Of a DNA stretch of 64,000 nt, positions 27,899 to 36,665 are shown one piece after another. The DNA is from Pseudoduganella ginsengisoli (GTDB taxonomy: Bacteria > Pseudomonadota > Gammaproteobacteria > Burkholderiales > Burkholderiaceae_D): assembly GCF_009720865.1 (NCBI RefSeq), contig NZ_WNLA01000010.1, positions 147,279-211,278 on the forward strand, written 5' to 3'. Numbering within the stretch: the stretch's first letter is position 1; each line of letters starts with the position of its first letter. The position numbers and the translations under genes were made by a program. Below the pieces are notes generated by a model, which had not been told where the DNA came from, did no database searches, and worked only from the letters and a program-made list of their open reading frames with translations.

Positions 27899-28654
27899 AT
27901 GACTCGCAAACTCGACAACAAAATCGCCGTCATCACCGGTGGCACCAGTGGTATTGGCCTCGCCACCGCCAAGCGTTTTGCGCTGGAAGGGGCGCAGGTG
28001 GTCATTACCGGCCGCCGCCAGGCAGAGCTGGACGCCGCGGTGGACGCCATCGGCCACAACGCGATGGGCTTGCGCGTCGATTCCAGCAACCTCTCCGCGC
28101 TGGACAAGCTGTATGGTGAAGTCAAAGAACGATTTGGCCGCATCGATGTGTTGTATGCGAACGCCGGCGGCGGCTCGATGTTGCCGATGGGGGAGATCAC
28201 CGAAGAACAATTCGACGATACGTTTGGCCGCAACGTGAAAGGCACGCTGTTCACCGTGCAGAAAGCGTTGCCGCTGCTGTCGAAAGGCGCTTCGGTGATC
28301 ATGACCGGGTCGACGGCGGGCAGCAGCGGCACGCCGGCCTTCAGCGTGTATGCCGCCAGCAAGGCTGCCGTGCGCGCGTTTGCCCGCAACTGGATCCTGG
28401 ACTTGAAAGACCGCGGCATCCGCATCAATACCCTCAGCCCGGGCGCGACCCGTACGCCAGGGTTGGTCGGACTGGCCGGCGATGACGCGCAGCAGCAGCA
28501 AGGCTTGCTGGACCACCTGGCGTCGCAGATCCCGATGGGCCGCCTCGGCGACCCGGATGAGATTGCGAAAGCCGCTGTCTTCCTCGCATCGGACGACGCT
28601 AGCTTCGTCAATGGCATTGAGCTGTTTGTCGATGGCGGTATGGCCCAGATATAA
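27899..28654 (+). CDS. SDR family oxidoreductase
   Basis: 251 residues. Classical short-chain dehydrogenase: cofactor motif TGGTSGIG near residue 14, NAGG near 90, catalytic Ser in TGSTAGSSG and Tyr-x-x-x-Lys in SVYAASKAAV, and a C-terminal FVDGGMAQ. The arginines after the second strand (ITGRR) favour NADPH. GAAGGAG at 27885-27891 is the ribosome-binding site. It is divergent from a LysR regulator, an arrangement typical of inducible detoxification dehydrogenases; substrate unknown. Confidence 0.93.
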   Translation: MTRKLDNKIAVITGGTSGIGLATAKRFALEGAQVVITGRRQAELDAAVDAIGHNAMGLRVDSSNLSALDKLYGEVKERFGRIDVLYANAGGGSMLPMGEITEEQFDDTFGRNVKGTLFTVQKALPLLSKGASVIMTGSTAGSSGTPAFSVYAASKAAVRAFARNWILDLKDRGIRINTLSPGATRTPGLVGLAGDDAQQQQGLLDHLASQIPMGRLGDPDEIAKAAVFLASDDASFVNGIELFVDGGMAQI

Positions 28655-28658
28655 ACAG

Positions 28659-28689
28659 CAGGCGCCTGCGTCCGGCAATGCGCCGGACG
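28659..28689. terminator. Bidirectional hairpin between SDR and Gdt1-type genes
   Basis: The palindrome CAGGCGCCTG (28659-28668) is followed by CGTCCGGC/GCCGGACG (28669-28676 and 28682-28689, loop AATGC). These sit between two convergent stop codons. No T-run on either side. Confidence 0.6.
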
Positions 28690-28705
28690 TGCCGTCAAGC
28701 CTGTC

Positions 28706-29281
28706 TTAACGCAGCCAGCGGTCCCCCGCACCCAGCAGCGTCGCCACACCCAGCACGGCAAAAATCATCGCCGCAATGCCGTGCACGAGTTTTAACGGAA
28801 TGCGGTCCGCCACGCCTTTGCCCAGGTACACGGCTGGCACGTTGGCCAGCATCATGCCGAACGTGGTACCGGCCACCACGGCCGCCAGGCTGTCGAAACG
28901 GGCAGCCAGCGCCACGGTGGCGATCTGCGTTTTATCGCCCATCTCCGCGAGGAAAAAGGCCATCACGGTGGCGGCAAACACGCCATATTTGGCGGCCGGC
29001 TGGTCGTCTTCATCGATTTCATCGGGAATCAGCATCCAGCCCGCCATGGCGATGAACGAGATGCCCAATACCCAGCGCAGCACATCGGGGCCCAGCAAGC
29101 CGGTGATGAGCGAACCGGCCGCGCCGGCAAAGGCGTGGTTGAAAATGGTGGCAGTGAAGATGCCCAGCACGATGGGCACGGGACGGCGGAATTGCGCGGC
29201 AAGGCAGAATGCCAGCAACTGGGTTTTGTCGCCGATTTCGGCCAGGGCGACGATGCCGGTGGAGATCAGGAATGCTTCCAT
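28706..29281 (-). CDS. mneA: Gdt1/UPF0016 family manganese exporter
   Basis: 191 residues, about six transmembrane segments in two homologous halves, each with the family signature E-x-G-D-K-[TS]: ALAEIGDKTQLLAF near residue 12 and FLAEMGDKTQIATV near residue 115. These acidic residues bind the cation. The family (yeast Gdt1, TMEM165, bacterial MneA) moves Mn2+ or Ca2+ out of the cytoplasm. The start at 29279-29281 is where the first half begins. A manganese-sensing riboswitch just upstream on the same strand (29362-29480) strongly supports Mn2+ export. The gene symbol follows the functional family. Confidence 0.88.
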   Translation of the reverse strand: MEAFLISTGIVALAEIGDKTQLLAFCLAAQFRRPVPIVLGIFTATIFNHAFAGAAGSLITGLLGPDVLRWVLGISFIAMAGWMLIPDEIDEDDQPAAKYGVFAATVMAFFLAEMGDKTQIATVALAARFDSLAAVVAGTTFGMMLANVPAVYLGKGVADRIPLKLVHGIAAMIFAVLGVATLLGAGDRWLR

Positions 29282-29361
29282 GGGAATTGCGCAGCGGACC
29301 GGAAAAAGACCGATTGACCAATGCGCGGCTCCGGCCCTGTCTGCGTAATGGTGGCCGCGCA

Positions 29362-29480
29362 TGATCAATGGTCTCGTCAAGCCATGCAATGTTGCAAGGC
29401 CACCTGCGCCACGGCCTGCGGGCCGATTATGTTGACGCGGGTTCTTCCGGGACCGGAAGCTGACTACTCCCCAAAGTTCA
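29362..29480 (-). ncRNA. yybP-ykoY manganese riboswitch
   Basis: Read on the minus strand, the leader contains the three hallmark blocks in order: CTTTGGGGAGTAGTC (29476 down to about 29462), GCGTCAACATAATC (about 29439-29426) and GACGAGACCATTG (29378-29366). The first and last can form the closing helix; the GGGGAGUAG and UCAACAU loops are the Mn2+-binding loops of this class. In E. coli and other bacteria it turns on Mn2+ exporters when manganese is high. The gene downstream is such an exporter, 80 bases away. I could not determine whether the switch acts on transcription or translation. Confidence 0.9.
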
Positions 29481-29486
29481 GAGCGG

Positions 29487-29548
29487 ATCATAACACAGAC
29501 AATGCACACAGACAGTGCACACAGTCCGCACGCCCCCTGTGCTATGCT
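29487..29548. promoter_or_regulatory. Back-to-back promoters for riboswitch leader and aminopeptidase
   Basis: On the minus strand TG-T-TATGAT (-10 hexamer at 29492-29487) is an extended -10 about ten bases before the riboswitch begins. On the plus strand TG-C-TATGCT (-10 hexamer at 29543-29548) is an extended -10 for the aminopeptidase gene. Neither has a good -35. The tandem repeat at 29493-29529 fills the space between. Confidence 0.45.
29493..29529 (+). repeat. 13-bp tandem repeat, 2.8 copies
   Basis: ACACAGACAATGC (29493-29505), ACACAGACAGTGC (29506-29518) and the partial ACACAGTCCGC (29519-29529). It occupies the -35 regions of both divergent promoters. Confidence 0.8.
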
Positions 29549-29589
29549 GCACCGCGCCTGCCCGGGAGAGCCGGCTTTCCATCCACTGA

Positions 29590-31455
29590 ATGAACAGAAC
29601 TATGCGAACGAATACCATCTTGCGCATGACGCTGTGCGCGCTGTTTGCCCACACGGCGGCCAACGTCCACGCAGATCCACTCAGCTATGCGCGTTACGAC
29701 CAGGTGCGCACCACCGACTTGCACCTCGACTTGAAAGCCGACTTTGCCCGCAAAACCCTGACCGGCTATGCGGAACTGAGCCTGAACTGGCTCGATAAAT
29801 CCGCCCGCTCGCTGGTGCTCGACACGCGCCAGCTCAGCATCGCCAAAGTGCAGGTGCTGCAGCCGAACGGCCGCTGGGCCGCCGCGTCGTACATGCTGGA
29901 CAAGCCGGATGCCGAGAAGGGCCAGGCGCTGCGCATCGCGCTGTCCACGCAGCCGGAAAAAGTCCGCATTTATTACCACACGGCGCCGACCGCGCCCGCG
30001 CTGCAGTGGATGACGCCGCAGCAAACCATGTCCGGCAAGCGGCCATTCATGTTCAGCCAGTCGGAGACCATCGATGCCCGCTCGTGGGCGCCGGTGCAGG
30101 ATACGCCGGCCGTCCGCTTCACGTACAGCGCCCGCATCGATGCGCCGCAAGGCTTGCGTGTCGTGATGAGCGCGGAAAACGACCAGAAAAGCACGGGCGC
30201 GGGCGGCTGGAAATTCAAGATGCCGCAGCCGGTACCTGCCTACCTGCTGGCGATCGCCATCGGTGAACTGGAATTGCGCAACCTGGGCCCGCGCACGGCC
30301 GTGTATGCGGAACCTGCGCGTATCGAAGCGGCTGCGTATGAATTGGCCGATACGGAAAAAATGGTGTCGGCAGCGGAATCGCTGTATGGCCCGTACCGGT
30401 GGGGACGCTACGACATGATCGTGCTGCCGCCATCGTTCCCCATCGGCGGTATGGAAAACCCGCGCATGACGTTCCTGACGCCGACCATGATTGCGGGCGA
30501 CCGCAGCCTGGTGGACTTGATTGCCCATGAACTGGCGCACTCGTGGTCCGGCAACCTGGTCACCAACGCGACGTGGAAACACTGGTGGCTCAATGAAGGC
30601 TTCACCACTTACGTGACGACGCGTATCGTGGAAAGCATTTATGGCAAGGAAGTCGCGGAAATGGGCTTGCAGCTGGAACAGGAAGAATTGTTCGCATCGC
30701 TGAAAGACATCCCAGTTGCCAAGCAGGCGCTGATCACGCGCGACCCTGACGGCAATCCATCGCAGACGTACACGGATGACCAGCTGGCGTATCCGAAAGG
30801 CGCGTGGCTGCTGCATACGCTGGAGCAGCGCGCGGGCCGCGACGTGTTCGATCCCTTCCTGCGCGGCTGGTTTGACCAGCACGCATTCCAGTCGGCGACA
30901 ACGGAACAATTCGTCGCGTACCTGCAGAAAAACCTGCTGGATGCGCATCCGGAAGTCATGAGCAAAGCAGAGCTGGACGAGTGGCTGTATGGTCCTGCCG
31001 TACCGGCTACCGCCAAGCATACCGTGTCGCCGCGCCTGACGGCGCTCGACGCGCAGCGCGACGCCTGGCTCAAAGGCGAATTGCCGACTGCGAACCTGGA
31101 CACGAAAAACTGGGTCGCCATCGAGTGGATGCACTTCCTGAATACCATCGATGGCAAGGCCACGGCGCAGCAAATGAAAGAGCTGGACCAGGCTTTCGCC
31201 CTGGGCAAGAGCGGCAACAATGAAGTGGCGTTCCGCTTTTACCTGGCCAGCGTGAAGGCAGGCTACAGCGTGCGCGAGCCGCTGACGGCATTCCTGATGA
31301 ATGTGGGCCGCAAAAAGTTTGTGCTGCCGCTGTACACGGCGCTGCTGGCCAGCCCTGCCGAGCGCGAATGGGCGCTGGCGATTTACCGCAAGGCGCGTCC
31401 ACGCTATCACCCGGACACGCAAACCAATGTCGACAAAGTGCTGGGGAAACGCTGA
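29590..31455 (+). CDS. Exported M1 family zinc aminopeptidase
   Basis: 621 residues with a signal peptide (about 1-28, ending NVHA). The M1 signature is complete: substrate-binding GGMENPRMTFLTP, zinc site H313-E-L-A-H317 and E336 in WWLNEGFTTY, with an 18-residue gap. The C-terminal 150 residues resemble the helical domain of leukotriene A4 hydrolase, so this is the LTA4H-like subgroup that trims N-terminal residues from short peptides. It is followed after one base by a serine hydrolase gene, so the pair is translationally coupled and may jointly process peptides or peptidoglycan fragments in the envelope. Confidence 0.92.
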   Translation: MNRTMRTNTILRMTLCALFAHTAANVHADPLSYARYDQVRTTDLHLDLKADFARKTLTGYAELSLNWLDKSARSLVLDTRQLSIAKVQVLQPNGRWAAASYMLDKPDAEKGQALRIALSTQPEKVRIYYHTAPTAPALQWMTPQQTMSGKRPFMFSQSETIDARSWAPVQDTPAVRFTYSARIDAPQGLRVVMSAENDQKSTGAGGWKFKMPQPVPAYLLAIAIGELELRNLGPRTAVYAEPARIEAAAYELADTEKMVSAAESLYGPYRWGRYDMIVLPPSFPIGGMENPRMTFLTPTMIAGDRSLVDLIAHELAHSWSGNLVTNATWKHWWLNEGFTTYVTTRIVESIYGKEVAEMGLQLEQEELFASLKDIPVAKQALITRDPDGNPSQTYTDDQLAYPKGAWLLHTLEQRAGRDVFDPFLRGWFDQHAFQSATTEQFVAYLQKNLLDAHPEVMSKAELDEWLYGPAVPATAKHTVSPRLTALDAQRDAWLKGELPTANLDTKNWVAIEWMHFLNTIDGKATAQQMKELDQAFALGKSGNNEVAFRFYLASVKAGYSVREPLTAFLMNVGRKKFVLPLYTALLASPAEREWALAIYRKARPRYHPDTQTNVDKVLGKR

Positions 31456-31456
31456 C

Positions 31457-33091
31457 ATGGCCGCGTTGACATTGAAGCGCCTGGCGCTGGCCGCCGCCGC
31501 ATTGTCGGCATTTGCCGCTTGCAGCCCCGCAGCATGGGCCGACGTCGTCATCCCCGCGCCGGCGGCAGCGGCCCAAACCACGGCATACAACCTCGATGCG
31601 GACGTCAAGCGCGTATTGAAAACGTTTGACGTGCCGGGCATCGCCATTGCGATTGTCAAGGATGGCAAAGTCGTTGCGGCGCAGGGCTACGGCGTACGCA
31701 AGCTGGGCGATCCCACTCCGGTGACGGGCAAGACGCTGTTTGAAATCGCGTCCAACTCCAAGGCGTTTACTGCGGCTGCATTGGCCATGCTGGTCGATGA
31801 GGGCAAGCTGAAATGGGACGACCCCGTCACGAAGCATGTGCCCTGGTTCCAGATGAACGACCCTTACGTGACGGGCGCCATGACCGTGCGCGACTTGCTG
31901 ACGCACCGCAGCGGCCTGGGACTGGGCGCGGGTGACTTGATGTGGTGGCCGACCACGACGTTCACCAGCGATGAAATCATCGAGGGCCTGCGCCATATTA
32001 AGCTGGCCACCAGCTTCCGCGACCGCTATGCGTACGACAACCTGCTGTACATTGTGGCGGGCAAGATCATTGCGGAAAAGGCCGGCAAGCCCTGGGGCGA
32101 GGCGATGCGCGACCGTATCCTGGCGCCGCTGGGCATGATGGGCACCACCACCAGCGTTGCCGCCATGTTGCAGGCGCCGGATTATTCCGCGCCGCACAGT
32201 AAGATCGGCGAAAAAACTTACGTCGTCAAACCCATGCCGGTGGAAAACGCCGTTGGCGCAGTCGGCATCAATACCAATGCGGAAGACTTTGCGCACTGGA
32301 TGATGATGCTGCTCAATGGCGGCAAGATAGCCGACAGTAAAACAGCGGACGGCAAGCAGCTGCTCAGCGCCAGGCAGGTGGCGGAAATGTGGACGCTGCA
32401 AACGCCGATGAAAGTGCCGGAGCCGAAAGGCAAACTGGCGGACACCAAGCCGAATTTCTATGGCTATGGCCTGGGCTTCCAGTTGCGCGACTACCGTGGC
32501 CGCAAGCTGGCTACGCATGGCGGCGCGCTGCAGGGCTTTTATTCGCGCGTGGTCATGGTGCCGGATGAAAACCTGGGTATCGCGATTTTCACGAATGCGG
32601 AAAACAGTGGTTCGATGAACGCGCTGCAATGGCGTTTGCTTGACCATTACTTCGGTGCGCCGCAGCGCGACTGGATCGGCATCATTGCGGAAGACGAGGA
32701 AGCGCGCCACAAGGAAGAAGTGGCGAAAGTCGCGAAGGCTTCGTCTGCCCGTGCAGTGAAGTCGTCGCCGTCACTGCCGCTTGCATCGTACGAAGGGGAG
32801 TACCGCGATACGTGGTATGGGCTGGTGTCGATCAAGCGGGAAGGCAAGAAGCAAGTGATGCGCTTTGCGAAAACGCCAGACCTGGTGGGTGACCTGGAAC
32901 ACTTCCAGCACGACACGTTCATTGTGCGCTGGCGCCAGCGTAACTTTGGCGCGGATGCATATGTGACGTTTGCCCTGAACCCGGATGGCAGTATCGAACG
33001 CATGAAAATGGCGCCGGTGTCCAGCGAGACGGATTTCAGCTACGACTTCCAGGACTTGAACTTTGTGCCGGTGAAAGAAGAAAAGCGCTGA
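31457..33091 (+). CDS. Exported serine hydrolase (beta-lactamase/class C PBP fold, DUF3471)
   Basis: 544 residues from the ATG one base after the preceding stop; longer upstream reading overlaps the aminopeptidase and looks non-coding. The signal peptide ends near AAWA-DVV; a Cys at residue 22 in FAAC is a weak lipobox. Catalytic S99-N-S-K102 in FEIASNSKAFT, Tyr in YAYDNLLY (the YxN element) and HGGALQGF (third element) are all present. The C-terminal 100 residues form the DUF3471 lipocalin-like domain common in this subgroup. Members act as D-amino-acid peptidases, esterases or PBP4-like enzymes; true lactamase activity is not implied. Confidence 0.9.
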   Translation: MAALTLKRLALAAAALSAFAACSPAAWADVVIPAPAAAAQTTAYNLDADVKRVLKTFDVPGIAIAIVKDGKVVAAQGYGVRKLGDPTPVTGKTLFEIASNSKAFTAAALAMLVDEGKLKWDDPVTKHVPWFQMNDPYVTGAMTVRDLLTHRSGLGLGAGDLMWWPTTTFTSDEIIEGLRHIKLATSFRDRYAYDNLLYIVAGKIIAEKAGKPWGEAMRDRILAPLGMMGTTTSVAAMLQAPDYSAPHSKIGEKTYVVKPMPVENAVGAVGINTNAEDFAHWMMMLLNGGKIADSKTADGKQLLSARQVAEMWTLQTPMKVPEPKGKLADTKPNFYGYGLGFQLRDYRGRKLATHGGALQGFYSRVVMVPDENLGIAIFTNAENSGSMNALQWRLLDHYFGAPQRDWIGIIAEDEEARHKEEVAKVAKASSARAVKSSPSLPLASYEGEYRDTWYGLVSIKREGKKQVMRFAKTPDLVGDLEHFQHDTFIVRWRQRNFGADAYVTFALNPDGSIERMKMAPVSSETDFSYDFQDLNFVPVKEEKR

Positions 33092-33931
33092 TCAGGGTAC
33101 TTTCAGTTCAAACACGCGCCGTTTCTTTGCCGCAATCTCCGCCATCCCCCGCTGGAATGCAGGGATGGTGTTGAACAGCGCATCGAAGCTGCCATCCTTT
33201 TGCGCGATCCTCAAGCCGCGTTCGATGCGCTTGGCCAGTTCCGGGCGCGTGCGGCTGACGAAGAAGTAATACGGCACGCGGTAATGCAGGAAGATGGTGG
33301 ATTCCACCTCAAACCCGTCATCCGCGTGCTGCTGCAATTCCGACCACGCTTCCTGCGTGCCGCGCGGCATGTAGTCAAAGCGGCCCACGCGCAGCATGGG
33401 GAACAGGTATTCGTAGCCGATCGACGTCACGACGGGCAAGCCATTGGCGCGCAATATGTCCGTTGACGGCCAATTGACGCCGGCGCCGGCCTTCAGCCTG
33501 CGCAATTGTTCCAGGCTGTGGATGCCGGCGAAGCGCGCCGCGTCGCCGCGGCGGATCAAGAACACCCGGTAGTCGTTCAACTCCTGCAGCAGCGATATGC
33601 GGATCGGCAGCAAGTCCGTTTCGCGCTGGCGGTTGGTGCCATCCCACATCACGTCAATCACGCCGCCATGCTTGATTTCCAGCGCCTGGCGGGGGCTGGT
33701 CAATTCGCGGTCGTAGTGAACGATTTCAAAGGGACCATCGGTGGCTGCGGTTTTTTCCAGCGCCAGTTGCAGCAGGCGGGGGAAGTAGCTGGCGTGCTCG
33801 CGCGCGCTGGGATGCAGCATCGGCAGCACGATGCGCAAGGCCGTGTCTTGCGGGCGCGCCTGCGCCGCGCCGGGCAGCCCGGTACAGGCAAGCAGCAAGG
33901 CAGAGACAATGGCGCGGCGGACAGCGTGCAT
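33092..33931 (-). CDS. Periplasmic solute-binding-like protein
   Basis: 279 residues from the ATG at 33929-33931, where a signal peptide starts (HAVRRAIVSALLLACTGLPGAAQA). The mature part resembles the family 3 binding-protein fold: IRISLLQELNDYRVFLIRRGD, DYMPRGTQEAWSEL and RIERGLRIAQKDGSFDALF. No transporter permease or ATPase is adjacent, so it may be a sensor-type orphan; ligand unknown. Its stop is adjacent to the stop of the convergent serine hydrolase gene. Confidence 0.75.
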   Translation of the reverse strand: MHAVRRAIVSALLLACTGLPGAAQARPQDTALRIVLPMLHPSAREHASYFPRLLQLALEKTAATDGPFEIVHYDRELTSPRQALEIKHGGVIDVMWDGTNRQRETDLLPIRISLLQELNDYRVFLIRRGDAARFAGIHSLEQLRRLKAGAGVNWPSTDILRANGLPVVTSIGYEYLFPMLRVGRFDYMPRGTQEAWSELQQHADDGFEVESTIFLHYRVPYYFFVSRTRPELAKRIERGLRIAQKDGSFDALFNTIPAFQRGMAEIAAKKRRVFELKVP

Positions 33932-34064
33932 GCGAAGGCAGTTGAAATCGAACTGCGCCAACGTTAGCAGGGTTTGACGCAGCCGTCCAATATGCTGGGC
34001 GCGTAGGGGGGCTACGGGGGCGCCGAGCCGGGCTGCTGGCTGCTGCAAGTGTGACGGCCAGGCA

Positions 34065-35660
34065 TTATGCGGCCAGGCGCCGCAGGCTATTGTTCTGCGC
34101 CCCTTCAACGCGGAATACGGACACGGCGCGGGCCAGCTGTCCCGCCTGTTCATCGAGGCTGGCTGCTGCCGCTGCCGCCTGTTCCACCAGCGCCGCATTT
34201 TGCTGCGTGCCCTGGTCCATGTCGGCCACGGCGCGGTTGACCTGCGCAATGCCGGACGTCTGGCCATGGCTGGCGTCGGCAATTTCACCCATGATGCCGG
34301 CCACGCGCTGCACGGAACCGATGATTTCCGCCATGGTTTGCCCGGCTTCCGCCACCAGCTTGTTGCCCAGTTCGACCTGTTGCACGGAATTGTCGATCAA
34401 GCCTTTGATTTCCTTGGCCGCGCTGGCCGAACGCTGCGCCAGCGAGCGCACTTCCGTTGCCACGACGGCAAAGCCGCGGCCCTGTTCACCGGCGCGTGCT
34501 GCTTCCACGGCGGCATTGAGCGCCAGGATATTGGTCTGGAATGCGATGCCATCGATGATGCCGATGATGTCGACAATCTTGCGGGCCGACGTGCTGATGT
34601 CGCCCATGGTGGCGCCCACTTTCGCGACCGATTCACCGCCGCGCGTGGCCACGTCCGTGGTCGATGCAGCCAGGGTGCTGGCCTGGCGCGCGTGCTCCGC
34701 GTTGCGCTGTACGGCCGTGGCAAACTCGCCCATGCTCGATGCCGTTTGCGCCAGGCTCGATGCCTGCGATTCCGTGCGCGACGACAGGTTCAAATTGCCC
34801 GCCGCGATGTCGCGCGTGGCCGCCTGCATCAGGCCGACATTGGCGCTGACGTCGCCCACCACGGCGCGCAACGTTACATTCATTTGCTGCAAGGCGCGCA
34901 GCATCTGGCCCATATCATCGGCGCGCGACGTGTCGATCGATGCCGTCAAATCGCCGCCCGCCAAGGTGCGGGCCACATCCAGTGCGCGGCTCAGCGGGCC
35001 CGCCACCGCCATGTGGAAAGCGTAGGCTTGCAGCGCTGTAAACAGCAAGCCGACAAACGCCAGCCAGCCCATCCAGCTGGCAGCGGAACCTTGCAGGTTG
35101 GTGACGCCGATCGTGCCCATCGTAATGAACATGCCGCTGAACGCCACCAGGCCAATCGTGATACGGGCTTTGACGGTCAACGTGCGCAAGCTTTGCAGCG
35201 CGCCGATAAATCCCGTGCGGGCCGCGCGGCCCTGCTTGATGACGACGCCGGCGCCGGAAGCGACGCTGCGGTATAGCTGTTCGGCTTCCGCGATTTGTTC
35301 GCGCGTGGCTTTGGTGCGCACGGACATATAGCCAACAATGCGGCCATGGTCCATCACGGGCGTGATGTTGGCCTGCACCCAGTAAAAGTCGCCATTCTTG
35401 CGGCGGTTTTTCAAGATGCCGCTCCATGGCAAACCTTGGTGCAAGGTGGCCCACAAGTCGGCAAAGACAGCTTGCGGCATGTCCGTATGGCGCTCGATAT
35501 TGTGTGCGGCGCCCAGCAATTCATGTTCCGCATATCCGCTGACTTCCACGAAGTACGGGTTCACAAACGTAATTTTGCCCTTCAAGTCTGTCTTGGAGAC
35601 GATGGGACGGCCATCTTCCAGGTGGTATTCAGTCGCAGAAACAGCCAGATTGTGTCGCAT
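34065..35660 (-). CDS. Methyl-accepting chemotaxis protein with N-terminal PAS domain (Aer-like)
   Basis: 531 residues. PAS domain at about 15-120 (TDLKGKITFVNPYFVEVSGY and the PAC part YWVQANITPVMDHGRIVGYMSVRTKA), a pair of hydrophobic segments at about 165-215, a HAMP domain at about 215-270, then a methyl-accepting signalling hairpin whose tip reads IDGIAFQTNILALNAAVEAARAGEQGRGFAVVA. The layout without a periplasmic sensor domain is that of energy/redox-taxis receptors such as Aer. Many Aer PAS domains bind FAD; that is not provable here. The C-terminus has no NWETF-type CheR tether. Confidence 0.92.
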   Translation of the reverse strand: MRHNLAVSATEYHLEDGRPIVSKTDLKGKITFVNPYFVEVSGYAEHELLGAAHNIERHTDMPQAVFADLWATLHQGLPWSGILKNRRKNGDFYWVQANITPVMDHGRIVGYMSVRTKATREQIAEAEQLYRSVASGAGVVIKQGRAARTGFIGALQSLRTLTVKARITIGLVAFSGMFITMGTIGVTNLQGSAASWMGWLAFVGLLFTALQAYAFHMAVAGPLSRALDVARTLAGGDLTASIDTSRADDMGQMLRALQQMNVTLRAVVGDVSANVGLMQAATRDIAAGNLNLSSRTESQASSLAQTASSMGEFATAVQRNAEHARQASTLAASTTDVATRGGESVAKVGATMGDISTSARKIVDIIGIIDGIAFQTNILALNAAVEAARAGEQGRGFAVVATEVRSLAQRSASAAKEIKGLIDNSVQQVELGNKLVAEAGQTMAEIIGSVQRVAGIMGEIADASHGQTSGIAQVNRAVADMDQGTQQNAALVEQAAAAAASLDEQAGQLARAVSVFRVEGAQNNSLRRLAA

Positions 35661-35687
35661 CGATCACTCCGAACAGTCAAAGGTGAC

Positions 35688-35720
35688 AAAAAATTATGCG
35701 CACGAGCGTGCGTAATTTTT
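35688..35720 (-). terminator. Rho-independent terminator after the methyltransferase gene
   Basis: AAAAATTA (35689-35696) pairs with TAATTTTT (35713-35720), and CGCAC (35699-35703) with GTGCG (35708-35712), with a two-base bulge and a GAGC loop. Read on the minus strand it ends in a run of T, as needed to stop transcripts coming from 36665-35859 before the receptor gene. Confidence 0.75.
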
Positions 35721-35858
35721 CATTGTAGAAAGGATTGAATCTGAAAAAAAAGTCTAATCATGACTTTTTGTGACCGGCTGTGCGAAAAAGCTACAAACCG
35801 GGATGGGCGCGGGGCGAACGCCCGCGCCGGAGGTGGTAGTGCTGCTTGCGTTATCCGC

Positions 35859-36665
35859 TTATTGCGGTTTCACGAACTTCAGCGTCATGCGGTCGCTTTC
35901 GCCGATCGCCTGGTATTTCGCATGATCCTTGTCCTTGTTGGCATAGGTCGGCGGCAGCGCCCACACGCCGCCTTCATGGTCGGCATTGTCTTTCGGGTTG
36001 GCGTTGATCTCCGATTTGGCCACCAGCTTGAAGCCGGCGCGTTCCGCCATCTTGATCACGTACGCTTCGTGCACGTAACCGGTGGACGCCTTCGCATCCT
36101 GCGTCATGGATGCCGGCAAACGGTGTTCTTCCACACCGAAAATGCCGCCTGGTTTCAGCGTGTCGTAAATGCTGGCGAACAGCGCTTTCATGCTGTCGTC
36201 GCCATTGCCGATCCAGTTGTGGATATTGCGGAACGTGAGCACCATGTCCGCGCTGCCTTTCGGCGCATAGGTGAATACGTTGTTCGACGGTTCGAACGCG
36301 CCCAGCTGGACCTTGGCGGTGCCGGGATTGGCGTTGAGTTTTTCCTGGAACTTGGCAGCGGATTTGCGGATGTTTTCATTGGCGGAAGCAGGCGACGCGC
36401 CGGCTGCAATCAGCTTGCCATTGTCGCGCAGGTAAGGGCCCAGTACTTCCGTGTACCAGCCGCCGCCCGGCGACAGTTCCACCACCGTCATATTGGGTTT
36501 GATACCGAAGAACGTCAGCGTTTCGTATGGATGGCGGTAGACGTCGCGCGCCACGTTGGCTGGCGTGCGGGCCGGGCTGGCAAGGGCGGCTTTCAGGGCG
36601 TCGTCCGCCAGGGCCGGACCAGCCATGCCGCAGGCCAGCGCCGCAGCCAGGAACAATCTCTTCAT
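35859..36665 (-). CDS. Exported class I SAM methyltransferase-like protein
   Basis: 268 residues from the ATG at 36663-36665, preceded by a strong AGGAGG eight bases away. It begins with a clear signal peptide (KRLFLAAALACGMAGPALA-DDAL) although the mature part has a Rossmann methyltransferase core: motif I VVELSPGGGWYTEVLGPYL and a later TFRNIHNWIG. Similar exported methyltransferase-like proteins are annotated widely in Proteobacteria; because SAM is cytoplasmic, their activity is puzzling. No partner gene is adjacent. Confidence 0.85.
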   Translation of the reverse strand: MKRLFLAAALACGMAGPALADDALKAALASPARTPANVARDVYRHPYETLTFFGIKPNMTVVELSPGGGWYTEVLGPYLRDNGKLIAAGASPASANENIRKSAAKFQEKLNANPGTAKVQLGAFEPSNNVFTYAPKGSADMVLTFRNIHNWIGNGDDSMKALFASIYDTLKPGGIFGVEEHRLPASMTQDAKASTGYVHEAYVIKMAERAGFKLVAKSEINANPKDNADHEGGVWALPPTYANKDKDHAKYQAIGESDRMTLKFVKPQ

